The notes under the pieces: model-generated
What the model saw: the letters and a program-made list of their open reading frames with translations, nothing else
What the model was told of the DNA's origin: nothing
The model's database searches: none
Shown: in pieces, positions 10,730 through 22,596 of the stretch
Numbering within the stretch: the stretch's first letter is position 1
Layout of the letters: each line of letters starts with the position of its first letter
Program-made: the position numbers and the translations under genes
NCBI RefSeq assembly: GCF_000090795.2
Contig: NW_003546793.1
Location: 4,496-60,155, forward strand
Origin: Amphimedon queenslandica
Lineage: Eukaryota > Porifera > Demospongiae > Haplosclerida > Niphatidae
Direction: 5' to 3'
Length of the DNA stretch: 55,660 nucleotides

Positions 10730-12963
10730 GGTAAGATAGAGTTGGTTCGTTCAAAGTTAGGACTAGGTTTTACAGCTGTCATTACGGTGATATCATCACT
10801 AACAATGTCACTGGGAATATGCACCTTCTTTGGACTTAGCATCACTATTAGTGGCAGGTATGGAGGGTCTATATTACAAGGACACTTTATGTTCAATTAC
10901 TTCTCTTCTCTTCTCTTTAGTGAGGTCTTTCCATTTGTTGTGGTTGTCATTGGTTTGGAGAATATTTTGATAATAACTAAAGCAGTTATATCCACTGATC
11001 AAGGACTTGATGTGAAGCATAGGTACTGCTAATGTAGTCCAGCCTCTCTGGAGGTGTGTGTGTGTGTATAAGTAATGTAATACCTGAGGACTGAGATATC
11101 TGCTTGAGGTGAAGCTGAGGGCAGATATCAAGGGACTCAGGTATTACATTACTGATACTCACCTCCAGACACACACACACTGGTCACTACACATGTTACA
11201 GCAGTTATTGATATTTCTTCCTTTTACAGGATAGCTGAAGGTTTAAGCAAAGAGGGGAAGTCCCTGCTATATAATTTATTAACGATATTGTGTCTCGTTA
11301 TTCTTGGGATGTTCACTTTTAATTACGCAATGAAAGAATTCTGCACCATAGCCCTAGTGGGGATACTCTGTGATTATTTCCTCCAGATGGTGTTCTTCAC
11401 CACTGTGCTCTCCATTGACATGAAGAGACTAGAGCTCTCCGATTTAAAGGACTCCGCCTCTCATTACCATGGCAACCAGCAGGTGGGCGGGGCTGCTAAA
11501 GTCCGTAGGGTCGCTCGTAGAGATAAAGTTAATAATTTTCTTGTCCGTGGTCGCTACGCTCAGAAGTTTATGATTGTTGTTTTGCTGGCGTACATGACTT
11601 CAGCTTTCTCTAAGACTGAGGTTTTCAACTCTATCGTTAGTTCTCTCACTGATTCATCGACTCCGCCCAGTGCTGGACCGGCCCCGCCCACGGGACCTGT
11701 AATGGGAGGAGAAAGGGGTGGCGCTTCAAAGGAAACCACTCAACAGCAAGACAATAAAGAAGGTTAGTGTATGAATGAATTGACTCACTGGTTTTTGGTG
11801 GTTGTAATTTTGGCAAAATATTGGCTGTTCATGCTGTTATTATGGATTCCAATTTGCCAAATTCAATCCACCAAATTTTAAGACTATTGTATTATGTATA
11901 ATTGAATTATTTTTACTAATACAACCATCAATCAGGGCCTTTCAGCCCTTCCAAAAATTGTTTGGAACACAACTGAATAACTTGCTTCTCATCAGTCAGT
12001 CAATTCAATCCTTTAAATAGCAGTTAAACTATGTGAGNNNNNNNNNNNNNNNNNNNNNNNNNNNNNNNNNNNNNNNNNNNNNNNNNNNNNNNNNNNNNNN
12101 NNNNNNNNNNNNNNNNNNNNNNNNNNNNNNNNNNNNNNNNNNNNNNNNNNNNNNNNNNNNNNNNNNNNNNNNNNNNNNNNNNNNNNNNNNNNNNNNNNNN
12201 NNNNNNNNNNNNNNNNNNNNNNNNNNNNNNNNNNNNNNNNNNNNNNNNNNNNNNNNNNNNNNNNNNNNNNNNNNNNNNNNNNNNNNNNNNNNNNNNNNNN
12301 NNNNNNNNNNNNNNNNNNNNNNNNNNNNNNNNNNNNNNNNNNNNNNNNNNNNNNNNNNNNNNNNNNNNNNNNNNNAGGGTTGCAAAGCCCTACATTAAAA
12401 AATTTATTAAAAGTTTAAAATAAAACGAATAATGATTGGCACTATCCACTATACATGTACTTTATACCCAATTACTGTGTATCATCATTATTATGCTGTA
12501 ACATATTATTGTGGAGTGTGTTGATTGATAACTCCACCCACACTCCTTAATTAAAATCATTATTTGATAGGTGTGAGTGACAGTGATTTGACGAGTTACA
12601 TTGCCAGCTGGTACGACCATGGTCTAATGGATAGGACCATCGTGTACAGGACAATGGAGGACGGGTTTGAGCTTCAGTGTGGAGAGGATACCACCTGCTG
12701 GAGGACAATGGTGACGACACACTGGCCACACCTACTGGAGTATTACAATATATCACTGAAAGAAAAGTAACAGCATTTAATAATGTAATACAGACTAGCC
12801 TCTATATAATCGACACTGTGTCTCTGTTATACAGAGGTGTCCTTTATGTGGAGGTTATTTTATACAGTAAGGAATGTAATTGGTACACTAGGTGCTGTCC
12901 GTTAAATGGAGGTGTACGCTATAGAGAGTGTCCATTAAGAGAGGCTATACTGTATACATTATA

Positions 12964-13004
<41 letters not shown>

Positions 13005-16000
13005 AGGTTTATAACACTCCTCCCTCCGATGATGCTAAACTTCAGATTAGGTTACACCCCCCAATCATTATTCACTCGTAGTCTGGAGACCAGATCAAGC
13101 CTCACTCAGTCACTGCTCAATTCTTTATTGACATTACTATCAATACCTAACGTGGTGAGAGGGATCATGTTACTGATGACTAGTCTACTAGTGGCAGTGT
13201 ATCTCTTCTATTTGTGGATAATGGCTATGAGAGAGAGAAAAGGAGAACCAGGTAATAATGCCGTCAATCAGCAGCTGGTCAGGGTCACTAGACTACAAGG
13301 GAACGGACAAGTAAGGACATAAAAATTATTTATTTATTTGTTTGTTTGTTTGTTTGTTTATTTGTTTGTTTGTTTAGGATATAGAGTGTGTCAGTATTGA
13401 CAATGGTCAGATTGTGTCAGTAACTATTGATAATGTTCTTCATGTCTGGGACATTGGCTGTAGGCAGAAGCTCCTCATGATTGATAGGAAGTAAGTGCAG
13501 CAGCAGCAGCAGCAGCTGTGTAGAGGAAATTAATACATGTATCAGAAAAATGTAATGAAATTGTTTACTCTCCTTTTCATTTTCGGCAAAATTTGACCAA
13601 TGATCAGAGGCTATAGCCTTTGGTTTCTGACCCGATTTTTTAGCAACTTTTAAAAGTTGTAAGAAATCCAAATTTGATAGTACATTTTACATATACTGTA
13701 CATGTACATTATTATTTAACCCTTTCTCTCCTCCTCTAGGGAGGTCATTGATCAGATCCTCCAGAGACAGAGGGACATGATGTCTCGGTTCATCGTGGGT
13801 TGTGAGGACCCTCCTGTGGTCTCGTCTCCTAGCAACAGCACCACTGGCTCCAGAGATCCTCTACCAACTTCAACTCCTAAACCAGCAGCAGTGACTCCAC
13901 CCATATCACCTCTCCCCACGCCCACTCATGTATTGACCACACCCTCTCCCCCCGTCCCTCCTGTCTCCTCCTCCTTCCTCCCCACCAGTGTTGGGTCCAT
14001 TCCCCAAAGGATACTGCCCAGTTTCTTATTGAAGAGGTTGTCTATGCCGACCATTTTAAAGAAGAGTCCGGACAAACGAGAAAACCTTCTGAGTTCTTTC
14101 CCAAACGTTGAGAGCATTCCAGAACACCCTTCAGTTGCCACGCCTACTTCCATAGCCCCACCCACTTTAATTCCGGACTCCTCCGTTACACTGACCACAC
14201 CTACCACAACCTCCTCTTCCTCTGCATTGCAATCCTTTCCCAGTAGTAATCAGTCAAACACGCCCACAGTAAGCCCCGCCCCCATTACTACTACTACTAA
14301 TAATAATAATACCAGTACTAGTTCTAATAAAGGACGTCACACTAGATCCCATTCTGTGGATTATTCTCTTCAACCTTCTCTCCAAAGACCTTCTATGGAT
14401 TCCTCCGTTAGTTTCGGTTCCCAGTGGTCTGTGGAGAGTATCTCGTTATTGTCAGAGAATCCGTCAGAACTCTCTTATGAGACAGCTCTTACTGCTCCTC
14501 TGTCTCCGCTCCACCCTCCTGCCGATAATAGTGGGTGTGGCTGTTTCCAGTTCAAGCCCCACTTTAGTCTGTTCTCTCCGTACACATCTAATCTTGCTCT
14601 TGAGTATAATAGCGAAGAGAAGGGAGAGGAGTTTAGCGACCGGCTCTCCTCCTTGACTCCGCCCATTTGGTGTCTTGATGCTTTGAATGGTACAGCTGCT
14701 GTCGGGTGTGGTAATGGACAGATTGAGGTGAGTTAAAAATAGCATTAAGATTGCATTAAGATTGTGTTAAGTTAGTGTTAGTATTGTGTTAAATTTACAT
14801 TATGTTCGCTGTATTATTGTATTAAATATGTGTTATATACAGGTTTGGAATTCTCTCACTGGTTCCCTAAAGTTTTTCATAGTTCCTAAGCAAGTCGGAG
14901 TGACAGTGCTAAGACTACATTCAATTGGGTAAAATAAAATAAATAAATATTGATTTATAATTATTTAATATTAATATTTTTAGTATTATATCAGGTCATT
15001 TGGATGGTTCCTTGCATTTGATTGGTCACCATGGTCACCTGATGCACAGTATCTCCGCCCACTCCAAACCAATCAGTATCCTCACTTACAACAAGGACTG
15101 TGTCTTCACTGGCAGTTATGATTCGGTTATTAAAGTAATTAATATTCATTGATATTGTTTTTATTAATTATTAATTAATTAGGTCTTCAGGATTATTGAT
15201 TTCATTTGTCTGAGATCCTTCACATTTCATACCGGACACATTACCTCATTAATATTAATTGATGTGAGTTGATGAAAAAGATAAAAATCTGAAAAATACC
15301 CAAGGCTATAGTCCATGGTTTTTTCCAAAAAATGGCTCCAAAATTACCCCACATTTTTATTACATTTTCTGATACATATTGATGTCCTTATGCTGTGTAG
15401 CATGTTTGAGCTGATTCCAACTTCAATTTTTCAAGTTACAGCCATTTTATGAAAACACCAAAAATCTGAAAAATACCCAAGGCTATAGCCCATGGTTTTT
15501 TCCAAAAAATGGCTTCGAAATTGCCCCAAATTTTTATTAAATTTTCTGATACATATTGATGTCTTTATGCTGTGTAGAAAGTTTGAGCTGATTCCAACTT
15601 CAATTTTTCAGGTTACGGCCATTTTAAGAAAACGCCAAAAATCTGAAAAATACCGAAGGCTTATAGTCTATGGTTTTTTCCAAAAAATGGCTCCGAAATC
15701 ACCCCAAATTTTTATTACATTTTCTGATACATATTGATGTCCTTATGCTGTGTAGAAAGTTTGAGCTGATTCCAACTTCAATTTTTCTGGTTACGGCCAT
15801 TTTATGAAAACGCCAAAAATCTGAAAAATACCCAAGGCTATAGTCCATGGTTTTTTCCAAAAAATGGCTCTGAAATCGCCCCAAATTTTTATTAAATTTT
15901 CTGATACATATTGATGTCTTTATGCTGTGTAGAAAGTTTGAGCTGATTCCGACTTCAATTTTTAAAGTTATGGCCATTTTAAGAAAACGCCAAAAATCTG

Positions 16001-16862
16001 AAAAATACCGAAGGCTTATAGTCTATGGTTTTTTCCAAAAAATGGCTCCAAAATCACCCCAAATTTTTATTACATTTTCTGATATATATTGATGTCCTTA
16101 TGCTGTGTAGCAAGTTTGAGCTGATTCCGACTTTAATTTTTTGAGTTAATATTAACTTTTTGGCTCCAAAATCACTGCCAGTTATTTCTAGGGTTCCCAT
16201 ATTGTGTCCGGTTGTTCGTTTGGTTCAATCTTTCACTGGAACTCCAGCACTGGACGACTCCTTCAAGAGCTGCTTCCTTTTCCTCCTCAAGACGACCAAT
16301 CAGATTTGAACGAAGACCATCAAGTAGGTGTGGTCAGAATATGTACCTCCAGTGAATATATAATTGGATTGTTACGGGACAACTGCATAAGAATATGGAA
16401 CAAAGAAGATGGACATCTTTGCAATATAATAGAAATGGTTAGTGTGCGTGTGTGTAATATCTGATATCTGAGAGGACTTTTGTAATATGTAAATAGTCCA
16501 ATAATTTTCACCTTTATTATTTATTTATTTATTATATTTATTTATTATATTTATATATTTTCTTTATTATTTTATTTAGGATTCTTTTACTCACGATGTC
16601 ACAGTGATAGATTCTCATCACATAGCAATTGCACTTCAAGTAAATTAAACAATAACGTCACTTTCACTTTATCTTCCTCTTCTAGTCTCAACTTGTCATT
16701 TATGATATTCAAAGAAGGTCTGAGGTTGGTCGTAAAGACCTCGCCTCCAGCTCCTCCCCCCTCATTAGGCACCTGTCAGCCATTGACTCCTCGAACCTCC
16801 TCTGCTCCAGTGGGGCTGATCTACAGCTGGTCCCTTCTGGACTCAAAATTAAAAGCGAATAG
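9005..16862 (+). CDS. SCAP: SCAP, SREBP cleavage-activating protein
   Basis: Escort protein that binds SREBP, senses ER sterol and carries SREBP to the Golgi in COPII vesicles. Nineteen exons sum to 1364 codons: 9005-9129, 9181-9355, 9496-9647, 9989-10111, 10213-10277, 10381-10671, 10731-10857, 10921-11022, 11230-11762, 12571-12766, 13007-13310, 13378-13490, 13740-14727, 14843-14928, 14984-15134, 15183-15263, 16192-16437, 16580-16639, 16686-16862. The N-terminal membrane segment, luminal loop 1 and sterol-sensing domain (VIGLENILIITKAV; FFTTVLSIDMKRLELSDL) are clear. LELSDL corresponds to the COPII signal MELADL. Luminal loop 7 keeps HWPHLLEYYNISL. The C-terminus has WD40-type repeats split by a long Ser/Thr/Pro linker (exon 13). 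Intron 9 contains an assembly gap, so one more exon there cannot be excluded, though the flanking phases already fit. Confidence 0.95.
9399..9490 (+). repeat. Truncated copy of the TACAG-TAGCCTCT element in SCAP intron 2
   Basis: From ACAGACTAGCCT through GTGTCTCTGTTATACAGAGG to TATACAGTAAGGAATGTA it is nearly identical to the left half of the element at 12789-12954. The right half is absent. Confidence 0.75.
11039..11183. repeat. Fold-back element in SCAP intron 8
   Basis: The arms contain GTAATGTAATACCTGAG and its inverse CTCAGGTATTACATTAC, extending outward to CTGGAGGTG / CACCTCCAG and inward to GATATCTGC / GCAGATATC. It would fold into a hairpin of about 60-bp arms with a short loop. The tips are CA/TG microsatellite. 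Confidence 0.8.
12038..12375. other. Assembly gap (338 N)
   Basis: An unsequenced run inside SCAP intron 9. The sequence on either side (GGGCCTTTCAGCCCTTCC at 11936 and AGGGTTGCAAAGCCCTAC at 12376) is compatible with the ends of an inverted repeat that broke the assembly, but this cannot be tested here. Confidence 0.99.
12789..12954 (+). mobile_element. MITE with TACAG-TAGCCTCT inverted ends in SCAP intron 10
   Basis: The left end TACAGACTAGCCTCTATATA and the right end inverse TACAGTATAGCCTCTCTTAA form imperfect terminal inverted repeats. A full inverted copy lies at 25618-25808 and a truncated copy at 9399-9490. No coding capacity is visible. Confidence 0.75.
13530..13685. repeat. Mixed intronic repeat fragment in SCAP intron 12
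   Basis: Has ATGTATCAGAAAAATGTAAT and GAGGCTATAGCCTTTGG (177-bp family words), then TTTTTTAGCAACTTTTAAAA and ATCCAAATTTGAT (TACTATAGTA-family words). It therefore links the two families. Confidence 0.6.
15280..16150 (+). repeat. Five-unit 177-178 bp tandem array in SCAP intron 16
   Basis: The anchor GAAAAATACC recurs at 15291, 15468, 15645, 15823 and 16000, giving a period of 177-178 bp. Each unit contains CTATAG, CATGGTTTTTTCCAAAAAAT, TTATTA(C/A)ATTTTCTGATA, TTGATGTC(C/T)TTATGCTG and AGCTGATTCC. Units 2 and 4 share TTATTAAATTTT with GATGTCTTTATG. Units 3 and 5 share CCGAAGGCTTATAGTCTATGG with TTATTACATTTT. The array therefore alternates as a dimer of about 355 bp. Confidence 0.9.
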
Positions 16863-17182
16863 TAGCCTAACCTCCTAATATTCTGTGGACATATTATTAC
16901 TTTCTCTTCAAATTTATATGCCATCAATAATCACTTATTTTTATTATTATTTGTTTGCAAAAATGAAACCTATCATATAGCTTTATTTTGGACTCCAGTG
17001 CCTCCTAGTGGCATTTGATCTCAGCCTCTGCAACTGTAGCAGCCAACGTTTAACAAAATTTCAATAATAAAATTAATTTAAATAAAAAGTGGTCATAAAT
17101 ATAAGGTATAATGTATATACATGTGTATCAACTGGACAATCACACAATAACAAACAATTATCAGTACATTAATTTAATTGTT
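16863..17182. other. Shared 3' space of SCAP and the adhesion GPCR
   Basis: Convergent stops are 320 bp apart. The space is AT-rich with several AATAAA/AATAAT words on both strands (for example around 17060-17085) that may serve as polyadenylation signals. No coding or structured element is seen. Confidence 0.6.
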
Positions 17183-20100
17183 TTAAACTTCAGAGGATCC
17201 TCTTTTCCTGTGACCAGAGAAAAACTCTGTCTTCTTTCTCACTCTCCTTCCCTCCCCCACTTCACTCCAGAGCTCAATAGGGTAACCATAATAGCCTCCC
17301 AGATAGTCCATGTTCATCTCATGACTCATCCTCACTGCATATGGATACTGCCTCTGCTGTCTTCTCTTCTTAGCTACGTCACTCATCGTTGAGCTTGGAG
17401 TTGTGGTTGGAGTCTCCTGCCCCGAGAAAGGACGTCCTTTACTGTAGTACGGTCGGTCTTCTTGACAGAGTAGAGTTTTTCTAATTTTATTTCTTGCAAA
17501 ACCGTTAGATATGAAGTAGTACCCGCTAGTAAGTAGCATCATTCCACACAGGAGGGATATGAGCACTTCTGACTGCTGGTGTGCAGTGATGAAGTGTATC
17601 GCTATCATACCACTGAAGAACACTGTCTCAACCAGTAGACCAAAGAGCTGGTAATATGACGAAGTGTTTATCACAAAGCTACTGCAGGCTAGGAGTGGGA
17701 ATGCAATGAGTAATAGAAGGACCAGGAGAAGACTACTGACTAAACACAAATATACGAAATAATTTGGAAAAGCAAAGCTCTCAATCCAGCAGCTAGTGAA
17801 AAAAAGAAGAGACATTTTTAAATTAAAAATTTTGTACAATTACAACTTTCCTTGTTAACACTTAAAAGTGTTAACAAGGTGTTAGTTAAAAAGGTGTTAA
17901 CAAGGTAAGTTTTGTATTTTTAAATTTTTTGACTCACTTTTGAATATCATTGAATTCCTCTCTAGAATTAGTGAATGATATTACACCGTATATGACAACA
18001 GGTAGTATTGGTAAAGCTAAATAAATAAACAAACAAATAGATAAATAAATAAATAAACAAACAAATAATGGATAATTGAATAATAAATACCAATACATTC
18101 ATCATTAAAATTATGAATCACTTACACCAAGCTATGAAGAAGAATGGCAGTATGAAGCAATCTCTTTCGTACAGTTTCTTGTACCTAATCTGACTCATAC
18201 AAGTAATCAAAACACGGAATATCATCCACAGGTATGACACTAGTATAATGTAATGGAGGAAGGAGCCAAGAGCTAAGCAGAGCTGCTGTATCTCATTCCT
18301 TTGAAATGAGATGATCATTGCTATGAAGACAATCATTTGTGTTATACTGTGATGGAGCAAGGCCTGGATATTACGTACTATTTCATACCTAAAGAGAAAA
18401 TAGAGAGAAAAATCAACAGCTTCTTTCTCTCTCTCATTACTTGTATGATATTTTAGCAGTGACTATTATTATTGGTAGGTGAAGTAGAGCACTCAGTCCT
18501 CCAGCAATGTAGAATACTAGAGAAGCATAATACCCAAAAGGAGAAGAAGGGGACTGTCCATTAGTAGGAGAACTAGTTCCATTAGTTGATATCAACTATC
18601 ATCAGTGAGTATTATTATGAAGAATGAGTCTGATATGTAAGTTCTTACTTGTAATACTGCAACTGTACCAGAAGCCGTACAACTACATTGAACTGAGTTC
18701 AGACTTGACATTACATTAGTACCGCAACCACTGGAATCCCATTGACCACCTGTAATTAATAACAAATATTAATAATAATAATGCATTTATTATCATCAGT
18801 ATTACCATCAATGTTGCTAACATTCCACATTGCACAGTACAGCATTGGACTGCCCTCAGTCTAAAAATAGATAACATTAAGATGAATTCATCACTATATT
18901 CTACTCCTGTCCCTTTACCATTATATTCTCAAATGTTATGTTAATTCCCTCGTCTCCAAGTAAACCGTTGACCGATGTCACAGCTACAGGCGACACTAAT
19001 TGAACGCTACAGACTGGACCGTGGCTAGCAGCTAGTGAGAGACAACTACTTGAGAATAATGTAGTATCATTGTATACTGTCACCTAATGAGAGAATGGAT
19101 TGATAATATATTAATATTGTCATTATCATTATTACCTGTACAGTGTGTCCACCTAGTTCATTACTCCTAATATCAATAATAATCTCTCCAGTGACATTAG
19201 TACCAGCTGCTACAAAAGAGAGTCTTCCCTCGCCAAGAACTTCCACTTCAGCTATGACCTCAGACTCTTGAATATACTTAGCGCCGATCAGTAACCTTGA
19301 GAACTGGAGTATCTGTTGAGTGTTATTAGCATTGACTGCACCAAATAATGCAGTAGATATCAGAGTATGAATACTGAATGGAGAGAGAGAGAGAGAAGGA
19401 TACTGTATGGTGGACAGTTATTGCAAGGAAGAGGACTTACTTATCAATGTTGTCTGAACTTATTAAATTTTGAACGTTGTCAGAGTCAAGAAGAAGATCA
19501 ATGGCAGACAGTACATTAACCACAACCTAACAATGTGTAACTGCTTAATAAATGTGAATTCAGTATATTTAAAATGTAAAAATGGCCATAATTTTAAAAG
19601 TTGAAGTCGAAATCGGCCCAAACTTTCTACATAGCATAACTAAATCAATATGTATCAGAAAATGTAATAAAAAGTAGGGGTGATTTCGGAGCCTTTTTTT
19701 GGAAAACCATGGGCTATAGCCTTGGGTATTTTTCAGATTTTTGGCATTTTTTAAAAATGGCTGTAACTTGAAAAATTGAAGTCGGAATCAGCTCAAACTT
19801 TCTACACAGCATAAGGACATCAATATGTATCAGAAAATGTAATAAAAATTTGGGGTGATTTTGGAGCCATTTTTTGGAAAAAACCATGGGCTATAGCCTT
19901 GGGTATTTTTCAGATTTTTGATGTTTTCTTAAAATGGCTGTAACGTGAAAAATTGAAGTCGGAATCGGCTCAAACTTTCTACACAGCATAAGGACATCAA
20001 TATGTATCAGAAAATGTAATAAAAATTTGGGGTAATTTTGGAGCCATTTTTTGGAAAAACTATGAGCTATAAGCTTAGCATTTCTTACAGTGATATTGTT

Positions 20101-22314
20101 TTTTCCGTGTTGAAATACTCTTGAAGCAATGTTGATAAAGTTATCAATGTCATCAGATGATAAATGATGAAATGGTATATCAGCTAGTTCCTCTGATAAA
20201 GACAACACATTACTATCAGTAACAGTCTAAATAAAATAAACAATAAATAAATAATGATGTTTTAATCCTCTTACTTCAAACAATAGTAACTGGAGCCTGT
20301 TATTAACAGTAAAACATGATCCTAGTTCAAGAGCACCCCACACTGCATCACCAGTGGCTGGTATAAGGACACAATGCCTTGTACTGAAGGCATTAGGTGG
20401 TCCATAAGGACAGGGTATGCTAACTGACTTCCCTCCTTCAGTGGGAGGCCAAACCAACAGACCTACATTAGTATCTGAAGCATTAGAAGTGCAGTGAGGC
20501 TGAGGAGTTAGAGTAGGAGAGACTGCTGGAGTGGTAGGTGATACAGAAGTACTAGTAACTGATGGTGTGGTTGTTGATGAAGTTGTTACAGCAATTGTAG
20601 AAGTAGGAGATACTGTAGTTGAGGATTGATAGTCAGTACTTGTTGTAGTGAAAGTTACTACTGATGGAACTGGAGTTGAAGTGACTGCTACAGTTGAAGA
20701 AGCTGCTACAGTAGAAGAAGCTACAGTTGTTGTACTAGTTGAATTTATTACTGAAGTTGATGATAGTAACAAACTGTTGGTTGATGAAGATGACATCGTT
20801 TCAGAATAATATGAAGAAATGATGGAGGATGAAGGTGATAAAGCTAACGATGGAGATGAAAAGGTAGAGGAAGAGAAGAATGAGAAAGGAGGAGGTTCGT
20901 TAGAAGAAATGAGAGAAGGAGAAGGTGAAGTGAGAGATGAAGAGATAAGAGAAGGAGAGAAGACTGAAGACATCACAATGGATGAAGAAGCAAGTGAGGG
21001 AGAAGGAGAAAGAACTTCCAGCGAAGATGAAAAAATAGTCGGAGAAGGAGAGAAGAGAGTGTCAGATGAAGTGAATGGAATTAAAGATGAAGAGGGAGAG
21101 AGGAAGAGAGAAGGAGAGAGAGAGGGGCTACCTGTAGAGGGAAAAATAATCCCATAAATGTAGATACAGGAATGAATGTGAGTGAGTGCATCTGTGGAAT
21201 GCTATAAGCTATTGGGGGTACTGCTTCATGTACTTCAATGAATAACATATACTAGTTGATCTTAATAGAGCAACCATATTCATATAAGAATGAATATCTC
21301 TTATAATAAATACAATAACACCAACAAGACACACACCCCTCCATCATCTCCTCTTACTTGTAAAACAAAGAGGATTTGAGTAAAAGTTCAAACCAGTTAT
21401 AAGTGAATTGCTTAGATCAGATGGTAAATGACAAACCATAGCTGAACTATCAGTCACTTTAGAAGAGGAAGACAACAAGACAGCTTGCAGTTGAGTCAGG
21501 TTACAGTCACAGTGCCAATTGTTTGCAGACAAAGTACTAGAAATACTCAATAGGTACATGGCATAATGCAGTGTAATACTCACATATTCTGTAAGGAAGG
21601 AAGGTTATTAAATAGGGCATTTGTTGCATCAGCTGAAAGCCCAGATATCTGGTTGCTGTTTAAATATCTAAGAAGAGAGCTCAATTTTGTAACACACTCC
21701 ATTCTCCCTCTTACAGTTTAGTGAGGTTAGTTAGTCCAGTGAAGGCCGCTGGATTCAATTCACTGATACTATTATGACTCAAGTCCCTGAAAAGAGTGAC
21801 AAATAGATTCATTATAATATGGAACCATTAATCCCAATGCATCATGTACTCACAGTGTCTGTAGACTGATCAATGGCTGGAATATACCATCAGGTAGTGC
21901 AGTCAATGAGTTATGTGATAAATTAAGAGACTGTAAACTTATTAGACCATTAAATGCATTGTCCTCCATAACACTAACGGCATTAGTAGATATATCACTA
22001 AAAAAAACAGACCATGCAGCCATAAATACAACCATTAGTGCTGTATACTCACAGGTTGACCATTTGGCCTGCATTGATGAATGCGTTACTATTAATAGCT
22101 GAAATTTCACTATGAGAGCTGAGATCACTGTGAAAGTAAATGATAAACAATGAGAACAGAAAATGAGTCATCATGCTGCTATTTCCCCTTACTAGGATGG
22201 CTTCCATTTATTGCAGATGTACAAGGTGTTCAAACAAATGGCACAGTGACTTGGACACGAGAGAGAGGAGTGAGAAAGAAAGAGAAGGCACAGAACAATC
22301 TTTAAAAGTTCCAT
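17183..22314 (-). CDS. Adhesion G-protein-coupled receptor with LRR ectodomain and degenerate GPS
   Basis: Seventeen exons sum to 1140 codons: 22193-22314, 22053-22127, 21854-21997, 21715-21786, 21584-21667, 21358-21536, 20275-21131, 20089-20226, 19441-19526, 19136-19373, 18919-19083, 18806-18860, 18649-18749, 18441-18595, 18126-18388, 17938-18016, 17183-17792. Order: signal peptide (1-18), cysteine LRR cap (CPSHCAIC), four to five LRRs, C-terminal cap (NNWHCDCNL), Ser/Thr-rich mucin-like stalk (about 226-430), HormR-like cysteine block (HCTSNASD...LELGSC, about 435-500), GAIN region, GPS (CAMWNV...CSCTASGTVAVL, about 727-770), seven membrane helices and a basic cytoplasmic tail. LRR-HormR-GAIN-GPS-7TM resembles the ADGRA (GPR124/125) order, but no Ig domain is visible. 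The cleavage triad HL/T(S) reads A-S-G, so self-cleavage is predicted lost. Ligand unknown. Confidence 0.9.
17850..17879. repeat. Perfect 14-bp-arm palindrome in a GPCR intron
   Basis: CCTTGTTAACACTT, an AA spacer, then AAGTGTTAACAAGG. A third partial copy (GGTGTTAACAAGG) follows at about 17890. This is a short hairpin-forming sequence in the last intron. Confidence 0.85.
19565..20085 (-). repeat. Three-unit 175-177 bp tandem array in GPCR intron 8
   Basis: The anchor TGTATCAGAA recurs at 19651, 19826 and 20003. The units match the SCAP intron 16 array in inverted orientation, and also invert relative to the transcript: TTGAAGTCGGAATC, CTTTCTACACAGCATAAGG and CCATGGGCTATAGCCTTGGG are all present. 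The array ends almost at the splice donor of exon 8. Confidence 0.88.
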
Positions 22315-22596
22315 GATTGCTGTTTATGAAGGGCGTGGCTCGTAATTTATTTGAGTGGGCGTTAAAAACAGCGGGCACATTTGATTTTCACTTGCGATAC
22401 ATGTATTCATAGTTCTAATAAAAAATAATCTCAGTTTGTTGTTTGTTGTTTCGATTGTTTGCACAACAGAACACATTTTTAAGCTTCAGAAAAATCAATA
22501 AAATTATTATTAAAAAGATATAAATGGTGGGAGTGGCTGAGTTGTTGTTGGAATTCTTTGTGAAGAACTTGGTATAAAAGACTATTGAGCCAAAGG
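22315..22596. promoter_or_regulatory. Divergent promoter of the adhesion GPCR and the syntaxin
   Basis: Start codons lie 282 bp apart. A perfect TATAAAAG at 22573-22580 faces the syntaxin but is only 17 bp from its ATG. A conventional start 25-30 bp downstream would then fall at or beyond that ATG. Either the TATA-like word is unused or the true start is elsewhere. Confidence 0.4.

Noticed and set aside
15492..15977. Open frames on both strands in SCAP intron 16
   Set aside because: They repeat with the 177-bp unit (same peptide each time) and come from the tandem array, not a gene.
20819..21157. 112-codon Glu/Gly-rich open frame on the plus strand
   Set aside because: It is the antisense of the Ser/Thr-rich stalk exon of the adhesion GPCR.
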